From Rugalucina vietnamica (Eukaryota; Mollusca; Bivalvia; Lucinida; Lucinidae), in the NCBI GenBank assembly GCA_964017185.1, contig OZ024879.1:42229883-42293882 (forward strand): DNA of 64,000 bases, in the 5' to 3' direction. Position 1 is the first letter of the stretch. Each line of letters begins with the position of its first letter. The translations under genes and the position numbers were made by a program. The notes beneath the pieces are model-generated. The model was given only the letters and a program-made list of their open reading frames with translations, was not told the origin of the DNA and searched no databases. Positions 29,950-41,685 of this stretch are shown here, in pieces.

Positions 29950-31289
29950 AAAGGTACAAGTAGGCAAAGATCAGGAAAAGGCGCAATCAGAAAAAGATTC
30001 CCACTCCAAAAACCGAGGTGGGAAAAAACCAAACCAACAATCAGGTACTTATACCATGAAACATATCGTAAGCCGAATGAGCAGCTATTTTCCCAATAGG
30101 TGGCCACTCAGTTACCTTAACTTAACTAAAATTATGAAAACACACATAAGGCGCCAACAGCACAAAAAAAGTTTTTAAACACCAAGACATAAAACAAAAA
30201 GAACCACCACAGAAGTATCGACTTGGAACGATCAGTAACACAAAGTTACTGGCGGGCTTAAACCGGTTTTACATGGCCATAACCTCACCCTCAGCTTCTG
30301 CAGTGGTTCATAACATTTAGTTAGTTATTCGGTCCTCGTGGTGAATCTCTAACTAGTCAATGAATCATCAAGAACAAACAAATAAATCATGATAAACATC
30401 CTGATGAATCAAAAACCAGGACTCACAGACTGAGTAAGCTGCACGACGATGGAGATCCCTGGGCGCCGAATAACCTACTAACTCCGGAGCAAAAGAAAAA
30501 CACCAGTTGGACCCCGGTGGGCCAAGCAACAGACAAGAAGCTCCGGCCCCAACCAACTAAAATGAATAGCTTTATGTCGGGGCCATCATAGAGTCTGACG
30601 CCCGACCCACCGGCGTGCAATTAAAGAAGGCAGCGTAGTTATCAACCATGATTGGGTTAAAAACTAAGCATGCAGACTGTCGCATAACATTCAAGTTATA
30701 ACCTATACGTCTGTAACGTGTTATGATTTTTCTGAACTGAAAAGAAAAATCATTAATTCCTTTAAGTTTCTTAAATTTGTAAACCAAGTCACCATAAAAT
30801 TCAGGTTCCGAAAGGCCCTCACTTAAAAGCGTCTTTAACCCAACATTATATTTGGAAATCAATTCATAGTGTCTACGATAAAATTTAGAAAATGTTTTTC
30901 GAAGTTTATGATACCGATAGCCCTGTTGGAGAAGTTTGGCCGTTAAACATTTATTTCGAGCGTTGAAGTCTGTAACATGATTGCAGACTCTAGCAAACCT
31001 AATAAGTTGCGAAATGTATACACCATAAGAAGCACGACGAGGAACGTCACCATCCAAAAAAGGAAAATTTACTATATCAAAATCAAAGTCATCGCGCTTA
31101 TCATAAATTTTAGAAGAAACAAATCCATTTGCAACAGAAAGATGTAGATCTAAAAAGGGGGCTTCAGTATCTGAGATATTGGCCTTGTTCAACTGAAGTT
31201 CAGGTGGATAAATTTGATTGACCATACCTTCAAAATAAGGGTTGTCAATGTTCAAAAGGTCATCGAGGTACCTAGATGTGGAATTAAAA
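29950..31289 (-). mobile_element. Penelope-like element copy D inside Merlin 1
   Basis: A minus-strand copy whose 3' tail (TACAAGTAGGCAAAGATCAG on the plus strand) abuts the Merlin transposase. Its 5' truncation is at 31289, where its match to copy E (GAATTAAAA) ends. It contains the complete 3' region, including the CAGTAAC hairpin. The insertion is younger than the Merlin element. Confidence 0.8.
30572..31255 (-). pseudogene. Penelope-like reverse transcriptase, C-terminal part (copy D)
   Basis: 227 codons open, beginning just after the YLDD region (INDNPYFEG-like) and carrying AGDTEAPFLDLHLSV-like, KIYDKRDDFDFDIVNFPFLD, YGVYISQLIRFARVCNH and FYRRHYELISKYNVG segments. The RT palm motifs are lost by 5' truncation. 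No GIY-YIG endonuclease is visible at the C-terminus. The frame ends at the same place as in copies A and B, so its C-terminus is natural. Confidence 0.65.
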
Positions 31290-31632
31290 CTAGAATCCCA
31301 CTTTCCAGCCTTCAGATAAACAAATCAACTTCGAGCGCCGATGACTTCCAGTTGTAAACATGGTAAAGGTAAGTCTTTTTAATCTCGTTTAATTTAAAGG
31401 TAAGTCTTCAGTTTTCACTATTTCTCATGTTTGCAATTCTTCCTCGCCCCCACAACCCCGTTGAAATGCTGTTTGTTTGGATTTGAAACAGCATGTCGCT
31501 CTGAAATACGACGCGCGGTAGCCTTGAAAGAAATTGGACGGAAACGTAATGGCGGCCATTTTGCGAATGTTTACAGGTGCGCGCATAGGAATATTTCCGG
31601 GGACCGCTAAACTGGAATCTATCCCACGAAGC

Positions 31633-31663
31633 ATGCTTGGCTTTAGAATCTGTCCGCCATTTG
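31633..31663. repeat. Isolated terminus resembling Merlin 2
   Basis: CTTTAGAATCTGTCCGCCAT here matches the terminal repeat of the Merlin element at 55574-58931 (CTTTAGAATCTGTCCGCCAC). It starts one base after the target duplication of Merlin 1. No partner end was found nearby. Confidence 0.6.
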
Positions 31664-32229
31664 TTAAAATCACAACTTATTACACTACAGAATAAATTTC
31701 TTGAGTTGTGTTTCACTAAATATTCAAATGAAGTTATAAAATGCAAATTTAGGTTTATTTTGTAAAGCATCAATTTCATCATATAGTGACTCACCCGATT
31801 ACTGGTGTATACCGTCGTTAACTGGTGCAATTCATAAAATGGCTGTATTAAATGTCTTCTGGATTTCTTCCGTCTTTTTGCAGTAAATGTGTGTGATGTA
31901 TTGTTTTATGCAACAGTCATTTGTGATTTGGGAACAGCGGGGACTTTGACTTTTGGTGCAGCTAATCCATGCTTAATTCCACACCCTGCAGGGACAGCTC
32001 ATTGGTAAAATCCCGGCTGTTTTTGTTGAATTCTGTTATGCATGGTTAAAGAGAAGTAACTCTTACATTATTGATATCAAGAACCTGATACAGTTATGTG
32101 GACTAAAAATCATCAAGGTCATCAGCATAAGAACTCTTCTTCTAAAGTTACCTTTAGTGTATGATAAAGAGAGCATGCTACCAAATAAATTGAGTTAACA
32201 ATTTCAAGTGTTTTCACTGATTTCAACAA
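31664..32229. other. Probable LTR region upstream of a Copia-type primer site
   Basis: No gene. The sequence just before the primer site at 32229 should contain a 5' LTR, but without a second copy its start cannot be set. Confidence 0.3.
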
Positions 32230-32645
32230 TGGTAGCAGAGCGAGTGACAGTGTCTAGCGTTTAATACAGTGAAGTGACTTTAGTGACAGTGAAGTATTGA
32301 CATTTAGTAGTGTAATTGGAGTAAAAACTGAAAGCTGGCAACCAAAATTAACCCACCCACTTTCAGTAAAGCAAAGTCTTCCGAACTTTATAAACAGAAA
32401 GTATTAGCGTGGCATGAAATCACTGACTTGGCAAAAGAGAAATACGGTGTGGCCATTGCCTTATCGTTACCAGAGGATGATGGAAGTCAAATAAGAGAGA
32501 AAGTATTCAGTCAGGTTAAACTACCTGATCGGAAAAAGGAGGATGGACTGAACATTTTGGTGTTTTTTCTTGACAAACACCTTGCTAAAGTTGACCTTAC
32601 AGATAGTTTAGAGAAATTTGACATTTTTGACGATTATGAAAGATC
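32229..32645 (+). mobile_element. 5' end of a Copia-like retroelement with gag-like frame
   Basis: ATGGTAGCAGAGC at 32229 fits the internal initiator-methionine tRNA primer site used by Copia elements. From about 32340 a frame (LAWHEITDLAKEKYG, IALSLPEDDGSQIREKVF, LVFFLDKHLAKVDLTDSLEK) resembles the gag-like N-terminal domain found in metazoan Copia-type polyproteins. It is cut at about 32645, where Penelope 3' sequence begins. Everything downstream, including RT, is missing. Confidence 0.5.
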
Positions 32646-32772
32646 ATTCGGCGCCCAGGGATCTCCATCGTCGGGCAGCTTACTCGATCTGCGAGGCTTT
32701 TGATTCATCAGGATGTTTATCATGATTTATTTGTTTGTTCTTGATGATTCATTGACTAAAGATTCACCACCA
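32645..32772 (+). mobile_element. Penelope 3' region fragment, copy E (plus part)
   Basis: TTCGGCGCCCAGGGATCTCC through ATTCATTGACTA in plus orientation. It is joined without a gap to a minus-strand copy of the same family's reverse transcriptase, giving an inverted junction. Confidence 0.7.
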
Positions 32773-33960
32773 GGAAAATTTACTATATCAAAATCAAAGT
32801 CATCGCGCTTATCATAAATTTTAGAAGAAACAAATCCATTTGCAACAGAAAGATGTAGATCTAAAAAGGGGGCTTCGGTATCTGAGATATTGGCTTTGTT
32901 CAACTGAAGTTCAGGTGGATAAATTTGATTGACCATACCTTCAAAATAAGGGTTGTCAATGTTCAAAGGGTCATCGAGGTACCTAGATGTGGAATTAAAA
33001 GCCTCGATAACATCAGCTTGATTATCATGGTTAAGAGAATCCATGAAATCTCTTTCGTAGCAGTATATAGCAATTTGTACCCATCGGAATTCCAACAATT
33101 TGTCTGTATAACTTGGTCCCAAATCTAATATAAATATTATCAAGGAGATAGGACAAGGCGTCGCACACATTCTGACATGACCAAAGTGTATACCGACTTT
33201 GGTCAGAGGAAGTGAAAAAAACCTTTCTGTCATTACATGCCAAATAAAGTGAACCATAGTTTTTTAATGCCCTTTTGAAGGTCCACTCTATCAAATCCAG
33301 AAGTTTTTCTTTTATTAGATTATGTGGTAATGTTGTATACAGAGTAGAAAAATCATACGTGGACAAGCTTGTCGCACGGAACCCTCTACACTTCAATTTA
33401 CTGAACACCTCACCAGAATTTTTATTGACCAAAACCAATTTTTATTTGAAGTTTCATACACTGTCTCACAGTATCTTATAAAATGAGATTTGATAGCAGT
33501 AAGACAGGAAGTTAATAATTTGGAAAGTTCAGTGGTAGTACAAGAGCTAGAATTTGCAATAAATCTAGCTTTGTATGGTCTTTTGTGAAGCTTAGGTAAC
33601 CAATACATCGTAGGAAGTTTGTCTTGGCCTTCATTGACACAAACAGAAAACTTAACAGGTAAATCGTTTAAGTGGGCATTAACTACAGACACTTCATCAG
33701 TATCTGTCTCCAGATAAGCCCTGGTACCATCAAGTTCCTGTTTTAAGGTGTTCACGTAGTGAAGCCTACAAACGACAACAACATTGTTTGCGGCTTTGTC
33801 TGCCGGAACCAAGGCATACTTTCTATGAAATTCTTGGATACCCTGCTTCAAATGCCTGAATGACGATTTGGGTTTAGGAGGTAAAAGATTAGTATTTTGT
33901 GAATAAAACTTAATACGTTTATCCACGATAGTGAAGATACTTCTTTTCTATCTTGATAGA
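32773..33960 (-). pseudogene. Penelope-like reverse transcriptase, copy E
   Basis: The longest view of this family's enzyme. From the N-terminal side: YALVPADKAANNVVVV, WLPKLHKRPYKARFIANSSS, the catalytic-aspartate block YDFSTLYTTLP, the PMG block VGIPMGTN, and the YLDD box followed by NIDNPYFEGM. Frame changes occur near 33430 and 33060, and the C-terminal third is missing at the inverted junction near 32773, so it is inactive. The motif order and the FSTLYTTLP wording fit Penelope-like RTs. An endonuclease is not visible. Confidence 0.68.
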
Positions 33961-34010
33961 AAATTTATCCACGATAGTGAAGATTCTTCTTTCTAAGTTG
34001 ATTGTTCAAA
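33925..34010. repeat. Duplicated TTTATCCACGATAGTGAAGAT
   Basis: TTATCCACGATAGTGAAGAT occurs at about 33919 and 33966, separated by the near-palindrome TTTCTATCTTGATAGAAAAT, at the 5' edge of Penelope copy E. Confidence 0.75.
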
Positions 34011-34129
34011 ACTGATAAAAATCAAAGTGATTTTAAATTAAGTTTGTGATTCAAGCCACTCAAGCCATTCTACTTCACCATAAAGGACCTTATTATATGG
34101 CAAGTGATGAAATATAGAGAAATATGTAT

Positions 34130-34515
34130 TAAATATAACCAATATTTGAAAAAGATATATTTTCACATGTGAAAATATTAAAAAAAAAACAGTTATATTT
34201 TCACTTTGGGAATACGCAAATTACGATTCCACCGTTTCATTTCTAATTTATACATAACTAAATTTAATCTATGCTATTGTTGACACAATTAACGTTCACA
34301 CACAATAGCGACGTAATGACGTCATTTAGGATTTAAACGTCATACGCTTTAGCGCGCAATGTTACAATGACTACATGCAATATAATAAAAAGAAAATTCA
34401 AGTTTTTGTCGTGAATATGACTTTTCTTTCATCTCGTGAAGTGAAAAATTATATATTTCATTCGTGCCTTCGGCACTCATTAAAGTTTTTCACTTCACTC
34501 AATGAAATAAAACGC
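34130..34515. mobile_element. Probable foldback MITE
   Basis: A perfect 22-bp palindrome lies at 34157-34178 (centre TTTTCACATGTGAAAA). A hairpin near 34437-34498 has 13-bp arms (GTGAAGTGAAAAA and complement) enclosing a second stem, GTGCC-TTC-GGCAC. This architecture is common in invertebrate MITEs. Ends and target duplication are not defined. Confidence 0.45.
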
Positions 34516-34783
34516 ATATTCACTCCAAAAACCTTGAATATCCTCTATATATTTCCTACAGATTTTTGGCGATTTTTTTTGTTCGTTTTTTACTTCCGCT
34601 CTTGCATTTAAATGAGACAAACACCATTGTTTTGCATTTTCCAATGCCTTTAATTTGATATGTATACATATATACATGTTAAACTTGCGATAATTCTTGA
34701 AAATTGTCTGACATACCTAAAGGCAGTGGAGGGGCAGAGCCGCTTTAACACACCACATCGGGGAGGTATAAGCCAAAGCTGAA

Positions 34784-34915
34784 GCTATCCGCACGACGGT
34801 CGTGCCGATAACGCCGCTTCTCCGCACGACTGTCGTGCCGATGAGCGCGTTATCGGCCCGACCGTAGTGCGGATAGCCAACTCTACACGTATTGGCTATC
34901 CGCACGGCAGGAATT
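34784..34915. other. GC-rich hairpin with nested GCACGAC palindromes
   Basis: Arms 34784-34814 and 34847-34877 match at 29 of 31 positions. The left arm contains GCACGACGGTCGTGC and the loop contains GCACGACTGTCGTGC, both self-complementary. GGCTATCCGCAC appears once more at 34893. The block is sharply GC-rich in AT-rich surroundings. Confidence 0.85.
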
Positions 34916-34920
34916 ACAAC

Positions 34921-35454
34921 TTGTATAAGATTTTCTAACAAGCTTACATACACAATAAACTATTTATTTGTCATTAAATAAATTGATTATGTATTAAGCT
35001 ATTGAAACACATTCGAAATTAACATTTTTGCTAATAATGAATAAGAAAACAAGTTTGATTTGATTATTCCAGCTGATGTAATATGAATCACAGTACTTAG
35101 ATTTCTAACCGTGTGGCAGCGGTAAAAACCATTGTAAAATGCCTTTTAATTGTTGTACTGATATGTTTCCATATTCATTGTTAAAATTAAAGGTTTATTC
35201 TTTTGGATTACCACTTTCTTTTATTATTTAGGTTACGATAATTACTTTCTCATTTACGCATGTCTGATTTTTACAGGTTTAGTTCACAGGTAAGCCGATA
35301 TCAGCAAAATAATAGATCTAATTTTGTTAATTAAAAAAAAAATCCTGCATGGGTAATATTCTGTTTCAGTTTTGAAGCCAGTGTATAATATTTATCAACT
35401 TCAAATGTATCAAATTCTAAACAAAATTTAGTATTTGGATATCGATTTCCCTAA
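34921..35454. other. No gene seen
   Basis: AT-rich with short frames only, up to the first LTR-like repeat. Confidence 0.3.
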
Positions 35455-36356
35455 TGTAACATAGTCATGCCTGCCTTTGGGTTTTGGGATTCTGACTGGT
35501 AACTTGTGGTTTGAAGAAGCTTGTTTGTAATTTGGTGGAACTATTGATTGTATCCTGAAGAATTAATCTAAGACTTGAACAATGCTTCTGCTGGTCCAAG
35601 GAAGATTAAATGTATTTCCATTAATAATGTTTTCTATGGGTTTTGCAGCTACTTTGTATTGAAGATTGACATCATTGTCCGGGTGCGATTGTTTAAATCT
35701 ATTTCAGGCTTAACTGGACAGCTTATGATGTATTAATATTGGACCATTTGCATCTTATCTGGTATTCATGATGTATCCGGTGGGACGGATTATTGTTAAT
35801 CTATTCCATGGCAACGGTATTGTTATGAAGATAAAGCTTGGTATCTCATTGGTTTATGGTTTTGATGTATTTGAATAAGTTTGAGGTTATCGATATCTGA
35901 TGAATATTTTGAGATACTGTAACTTGGTATCATGGGGTAACGACGTCGTTTTGGGTTGATGTGTGTGCGTGTGTATGGATGCGAAGACTGCACCATTTCT
36001 AGAACATTAAGGGCAGATTAGATTTATGAGAACTAGTTTATTCTTGTGGCAAAGCTTCTTTGGGATTATGTCCTTAATCTAAGGGGAGTCGTTTTTAGCT
36101 TTTGGAATGAAGATACTAAAATAGTATTACAAAATTGAAACTTTAATTAACTTTCTATAGAACAATCGAAATAAGACTCCAGTTAATTTTGGAAATTAGT
36201 ACAACAGAAAATTCAGTACAACAGAAATAATATATTCAACGAATGAAAAAGTAAATGGATTTTAGTTATTCTTTCAATCCACGAAAATAAACATAACGGT
36301 CACGAGGAACAACGGAAGTACTAACCCAGACACCCTGTGCCCTTGGTTAGGTCACA
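35455..36356 (+). repeat. 5' LTR of the 35-43 kb element
   Basis: Collinear with 42687-43408 up to 36169. The remaining 190 bases have no partner in the window. It starts TGTAAC and probably ends at GTCACA, eight bases before the primer site. Confidence 0.6.
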
Positions 36357-36395
36357 GTGTAAACTGGTGCCGTGACCAGGATTAAACATGTATAA

Positions 36396-36716
36396 ATGAA
36401 ACGTGGATTGGACGATCTTACAAGCTCTGACGATGATAATTATAACTACACCACTGCATATGAACGACGGCAAGCCAGAATTGAAAGGGTTGCATCAAAC
36501 CGGTGGCTTCTAATTGCACGGTTGTTCTGGAACTTTCAATTGCGTAGGAACCCACCCTATTTAAGTATAATGAAATTTCTGAGGCGTATAGCCAGATGGA
36601 GAATTCGTGATAGGCAGAAGGAAAGAGATACCGTACTGGACAATATTTTTTACGGTGGGGTTTTGAACCTTGAAACAGACAAAATTTCTATCAATGGAGA
36701 AGTTGATCTAGATTAG
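36396..36716 (+). CDS. Small basic ORF after the primer site
   Basis: A 106-residue frame starting 14 bases after the primer site, in the gag position. It has an acidic N-terminus (LTSSDDDNYNY), a long Arg-rich middle (RRQARIERVASNRW, FLRRIARWRIRDRQKERD) and an acidic end. No zinc knuckle or capsid motif is recognised. It could be the leftover N-terminus of gag or a small packaging protein of a non-autonomous element. Confidence 0.4.
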   Translation: MKRGLDDLTSSDDDNYNYTTAYERRQARIERVASNRWLLIARLFWNFQLRRNPPYLSIMKFLRRIARWRIRDRQKERDTVLDNIFYGGVLNLETDKISINGEVDLD

Positions 36717-38157
36717 TGACGCTGATTTGTCCGAACGTTTTGGGACTTTGTACGAAGTGTAACGTAACAACATTTTTGGTACTTTCTTCATTTGGCAAAC
36801 CTGAGTTGAATTGTAACAACGTGAAATACTGAAAATGGATTAATTTTGATAATAAAGAAATGGAGTATACCATTTGAACATTTATTATGTCATGTGGAAA
36901 AAATTACAGTAACTTAATAAATATGATGTTTTAATTGTGGACAGATCTTCGCCTGGTGTAATTAAACATTACTATCCGGCTATCCGGCGATCTTAATTAT
37001 GGGTGGATCCAGTTGGACATAATAGCTGGGGTCCATGAGGACACTGTCAGCATACAAAGAGATCGGGCTGTTCGAATTTGACTCGCCGTTAGAATTTAGG
37101 CCTATATGGTGGCTAAATTGTTTGAAAACAATGGAGATATATTTGCGGCAAAGGACAGCGATTTGACATTTACTGATATGTAAAATTTCATATTGACACT
37201 GGTGATGCCACGCCGATTAAACATCGTCGATGAGTGGTGACGTTTTGTTTAAAGCACAGATCCTATGGACAGCCGCATGTGCTTGAGGACAACGCTACTG
37301 ATGGGATGTTATATGAGCCAGGGTTAAAGCGTGGATTCTAGAAAACCGTCTGCGCTAGGTGCAACGCTTAACAACATGATGTCATCCTAGAAGAAATATA
37401 TTAAAAAAAAACAGGTAAAAAAAGCATTAAAGTAAACTTCAAATGATTCAGTTTTAATGATAAGAAAGCATTAATGTTTAAGCAAGTCAAGTAATGTTTA
37501 AATATAAAAAAGGGTTATTTAATCAAGTGTTATTGCAATGGTTTGTGTGAGCAGTGTGTTAATTTACATGTAAATAATTGTGTCAACTGTCACAAGATTA
37601 ATAGTAACGATTAGATTAATAACGGGATGTACTTTTCTTCTTTTCATATTTGGATATGTCAAATAATCTTTATCTTTGAAGCAAAGGCCTTAGGTAGAAT
37701 ACATGGTGCCAAGGTTATTGAGTGAATGTTTGACTGTGGATTAGTATCATATCATCATTAATGTTGTTGTGACAGGACACACAATTAATTGTCTCGAATT
37801 TGTACTGTGACAAGACACTGTTATTATGAGACAATGTTTATCGTTATTGTGACAGGACACATTTTGTGCTGATAAAATGAATTCTGTTAATGTTATATAT
37901 TGTGTTATATATTGTGTTATATGTTGTATATCATGTTATATTCATGTGTGCAAGAGAATATGCCTCAACTGTTGAGACACCATTTGTTTGGGTGTTCATA
38001 ATGGCTACCTTAATGATTGATGCATTGATTTTATTCGGGTATTAATGTTTTTGATTATGGTTGCAGAGTCTCTGTTTAAAAGGGACCCTTGTAGTTAAAG
38101 GGTAGGGGAAAAAGAAATTCTTCCGCTCTGGCAAAAATCAGGTTTACATAGAGTTGA
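36717..38157. other. Non-coding interior, partly LINE 5' region
   Basis: Contains GTGACAGGACACA repeats near 37769 and 37849 and a TGTTATATATTGTGTTATAT run near 37890-37945. No convincing gene. The boundary between the LTR element and the LINE lies somewhere here. Confidence 0.35.
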
Positions 38158-38217
38158 TATACTTATACTTGGGGTTATCAACAGTATTTAAACTGTAAAT
38201 ATTTTAATGGTACAATT

Positions 38218-41200
38218 AACATAAATATATGTTCATTAAACGTACACGGTCTCGCAAAATTTGAAGGCGATAGAGAATTTCAACAGTACTTTAAAAAATA
38301 TGATATTATTGGACTTTGTGAAACATGGGGTAATGAAAATGAAGACCTCTCTGATTTGTTACATGGATATCAATGTTTTACTAAAGTTAGACGGAAATTG
38401 GGGAATGCCATCAGAAATTCTGGGGGTATATGTGTACTTATCAAAGAATATCTTATTCAGAATAATATTGTTCGTAGAATATTTGATAATTTAGATGAAT
38501 GTATTGTATTACTTTTGAATGGTAAGAAGTTTGAAAATCAAAATGATATTATATTGATCTTTACATATATTTCTCCAGAGGGCTCTTCATTTTATACAAA
38601 CCCAAATGATAATGGTATTGAACTATTAGCAGACAAATTAGTGATGATTTCATCTGAGTACCAAGATGCCGATTTTCTTCTTGCAGGTGACTTTAACGCC
38701 AGAACGAAAACTCTCGCTGACTATATTGTTGATGATGATACTGATTTTGTATTTGGAGAACACACTGCTTATCCAGCTGATACGTTTTCTATTCCACGAA
38801 ATAATTTAGACAGTGACGTTTCAAATGCATATGGCCTATCCTTGATAGAAATGTGTTCTATGTTTAACATACATATTTTGAATGGTCGTTTGTTTAATGA
38901 TCTTGATGGAAACTATACATGTTTTGCAAATAATGGTACTTCAGTTGTTGACTATATCATTGCGTCAACAACATTGTTCTCTAAATTTACAAATTTTGGA
39001 GTTGATAATTTTGATATCTCTGATCATATGCCAATATATTGTACATTAACTTTAAACGTAGAACAACATACATTTGATAATACTCACCGTCAGACACAAG
39101 GAAATGAATCATATGCATATGAAAAGTATAAATGGAAACATGAATATAAAGATGCATTTCTTGTAAAATTTAGAGAAAGTTTTCGACTTTTTCAGCAGCA
39201 TTTTATTAATCAAGATATTTCCACCGTAGATCTTTTCCCAGACTTCATACGATTATTTCAAAAATCGGCCGAAAATATGAAATGTAAACCAAGTAATAAG
39301 ACAAATGATACGCATCAGCCGGAATGGTGGGATACAGAATGCGAACAGGCCAAAAAAGAAAAGTATTTATTTCTAAGACATTTTAGACAAAGCAATTCTC
39401 GGAGATCACTTGATGAATATTTATGTAGCAAGAAACGTTTTAAAACCATAGTATATGAAAAGAAATTAAATCATAAACGCGTGAGAAAGCAGAACCTTGT
39501 TAATTTGAGGAAATGTCCAAAACAGTTCTGGAAAAGCATTAAGGGACATAAACCGCAGAAAGATGTTACACAAAATATACCGACTAATGACTGGTTTGAG
39601 TATTTTAAAAGTCTTCTGAATCCACAAATTGATAACGAAAATCAAAATGGAAATTTACTTGCTGAAATAACACAAAATAATGATGCCTCTGATCTAAATG
39701 TTTTAATAGCTGAAAATGAAGTTAAACAAAGTATAATCAAGCTACATACTAATAAGTCTCCTGGACCGGATGGTTTGCCAGCAGAATTTTTCAAATGTAC
39801 AATGGAACATATACTTCCGTATTTGACTACATTATTTAATAATATCTTTGAAAGTGGAAATATTCCAGATTCTTGGGGTAATAGCATAATTTGTCCCCTG
39901 CATAAAAAGGGCTCTTTGTTTGACCCTAACAATTTTAGAGGGGTATCTCTGATAAACACAATTTGCAAGATGTTTACAAATATACTTACATCAAGATTAG
40001 ATAAGTGGACTGAAAAATTTAATGTTATACATGAATCACAAGCAGGATTTAGACGACAATACTCAACTGTAGATAATATATTTACTCTCCATGCTGTTAC
40101 ACAAAAATATCTTTGCAAAAAAGGAGGCAGGTTTTATTGTTTATTTATAGACTTTCGTAAAGCATTCGATAGTATTGATCATGATAAATTGTGGGATGCA
40201 TTAACCCGTAAAGGAATCGAAGGAAATTTTCTCAGGGTTTGGAAATCACTTTACAGTAAGCTTAAATCTTGGGTTAAAGTTGATGAAAATTTAACAAACT
40301 ATTTTGATTGTACTATTGGTACCAGACAGGGGTGTGTTGGGAGCCCAAAAATATTTTCATTATTTATAAATGATTTAATATCATACTTAGAGTCAAAATT
40401 AAACCAGGGAATATTTATTACAACAGACATTGATGATGTATTAACTCTAATGTTTGCAGATGATGTATCATGTTTTGCTGATACAGTTGTTGGGCTTCAA
40501 CGCTTGTTAAATGAACTGTCAGTATTTTGTAAATCTGTTGGTCTACATATCAACTTTGATAAAACAAAAATTATTGTATTTAGAAATGGTGGTCCTTTAC
40601 GAATGACAGAAAAATGGGTCTTTGATGGCAAAAACATAGAAGTAGTTTCATTTTATAAATACCTTGGTATCTTTTTTACGCCTAAACTAGTATGGACAAA
40701 AACATTAGAATCTCAAGCTTTACAAAGCTTAAAGGCATCTGCATCTATTTTCAAATTTCAGAAAAACTTTGGATTTTTTAGTCCGCAAGATATTTTCAAA
40801 CTATTTGACACCATTGTTAAACCTGTTTTATGTTATGGGTCGGAAATTTGGGGTTATAGATACTATGATAAAATTGAAAAAATACAGAGTAAATTCTGTA
40901 AACGCTTCTGCTGCTTGAGTGCTAACTCTTCTGATTTTATGGCGCTTGGTGAATGTGGTAGACTACCGATTGCTATAACTTATATGACTAGGTGTTTAAG
41001 TTATTGGATTAAATTATTAAGAATGGAGAATTATAGATATCCAAAACAGTCCTATTTAATGTTAAAACGCCTCGATGAAAGTGGAAAGACAACTTGGGCG
41101 AGTCATATAAAATCAATGCTTTTTAGATTTGGATTTGGATACATATGGATTTCACAAGATGTAGGTAATAGTAAATTGTTGATGCACCTGTTTACAGAAC

Positions 41201-41645
41201 GATTGAAAGATTGTTATTTTCAAGAATGGCTATCAAAAGTGGCTGAGTCTGAAAAAGCAGAACATTATAAACATTTCAAAAGTTTACTTGAAGTTGAAAA
41301 ATATCTAACTCTAGACTTGTGTTTTAAATTTAGGCAAGCTTTAGGTGTTCATCTCATAACTTAATGATTGAAAAAGGAAGACATTTAGACCTTGACAGAA
41401 TTTTTAGAAATTGCCCTTTTTGCTTAAAAAGAAGTATTTATACTATTGAAGATGAGTATCATTTCTTAATGGTGTGTCCACAATATGAAGATATAAGATA
41501 TATTTATTTTCCTGAAAATATGTTAAATTATGTGACTATTGACAAATTTTACAGTTTTATCAGTTCAAGAAATGAGCAGATGATTACATCATTAGCAAAA
41601 TACTTATACTATGCTTTCGAAAGACGAAAAATTATGCTAGTTTGA
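38218..41645 (+). pseudogene. LINE ORF2: endonuclease and reverse transcriptase, one frameshift
   Basis: The open frame begins at a stop near 38155 with no ATG before the endonuclease domain. Its first motif, ICSLNVHGLAK (38227), is in frame with the rest, so initiation is non-canonical or the ATG is lost. The endonuclease has IIGLCETWG, GDFNART near 38690 and ISDHMPIY. RT has FIDFRKAFDSIDHDKLW near 40150, the TRQGCVGSP box and FADDV near 40453. The frame stops at 41362-41364, but the natural C-terminus, with knuckle CPFC...HFLMVC, continues in the next register (41364-41645). The family wording just before it (SHNLMIEKGRH) appears only in that second register, so the indel lies near 41345. 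Otherwise intact. Confidence 0.82.
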
Positions 41646-41685
41646 AATTGATATGAGTTTTAGTTTTGATGTTGGGAAACGAAAT

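Larger units (their letters stand above)
28543..31624 (+). mobile_element. Merlin DNA transposon 1, split by a Penelope insertion
   Basis: The left terminus (28543-28568, GGAAGACTTCCAGTTTAGCG then GTCCCC) and the complement of the right (31599-31624, GGATAGATTCCAGTTTAGCG then GTCCCC) agree at 22 of 26 positions. They are flanked by the 8-bp duplication CACGAAGC (28535-28542 and 31625-31632). The GG start and 8- to 9-bp duplication suit the Merlin superfamily, as does the ISXO2/IS1016-type transposase inside. Penelope copy D (29950-31289) interrupts it. Without that insert it would be about 1.7 kb. Confidence 0.88.

Noticed and set aside
41364..41645. Separate small zinc-finger gene
   Set aside because: It is the C-terminal knuckle of the LINE ORF2, displaced by a single frameshift. 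The TAATG overlap with the stop is coincidental.
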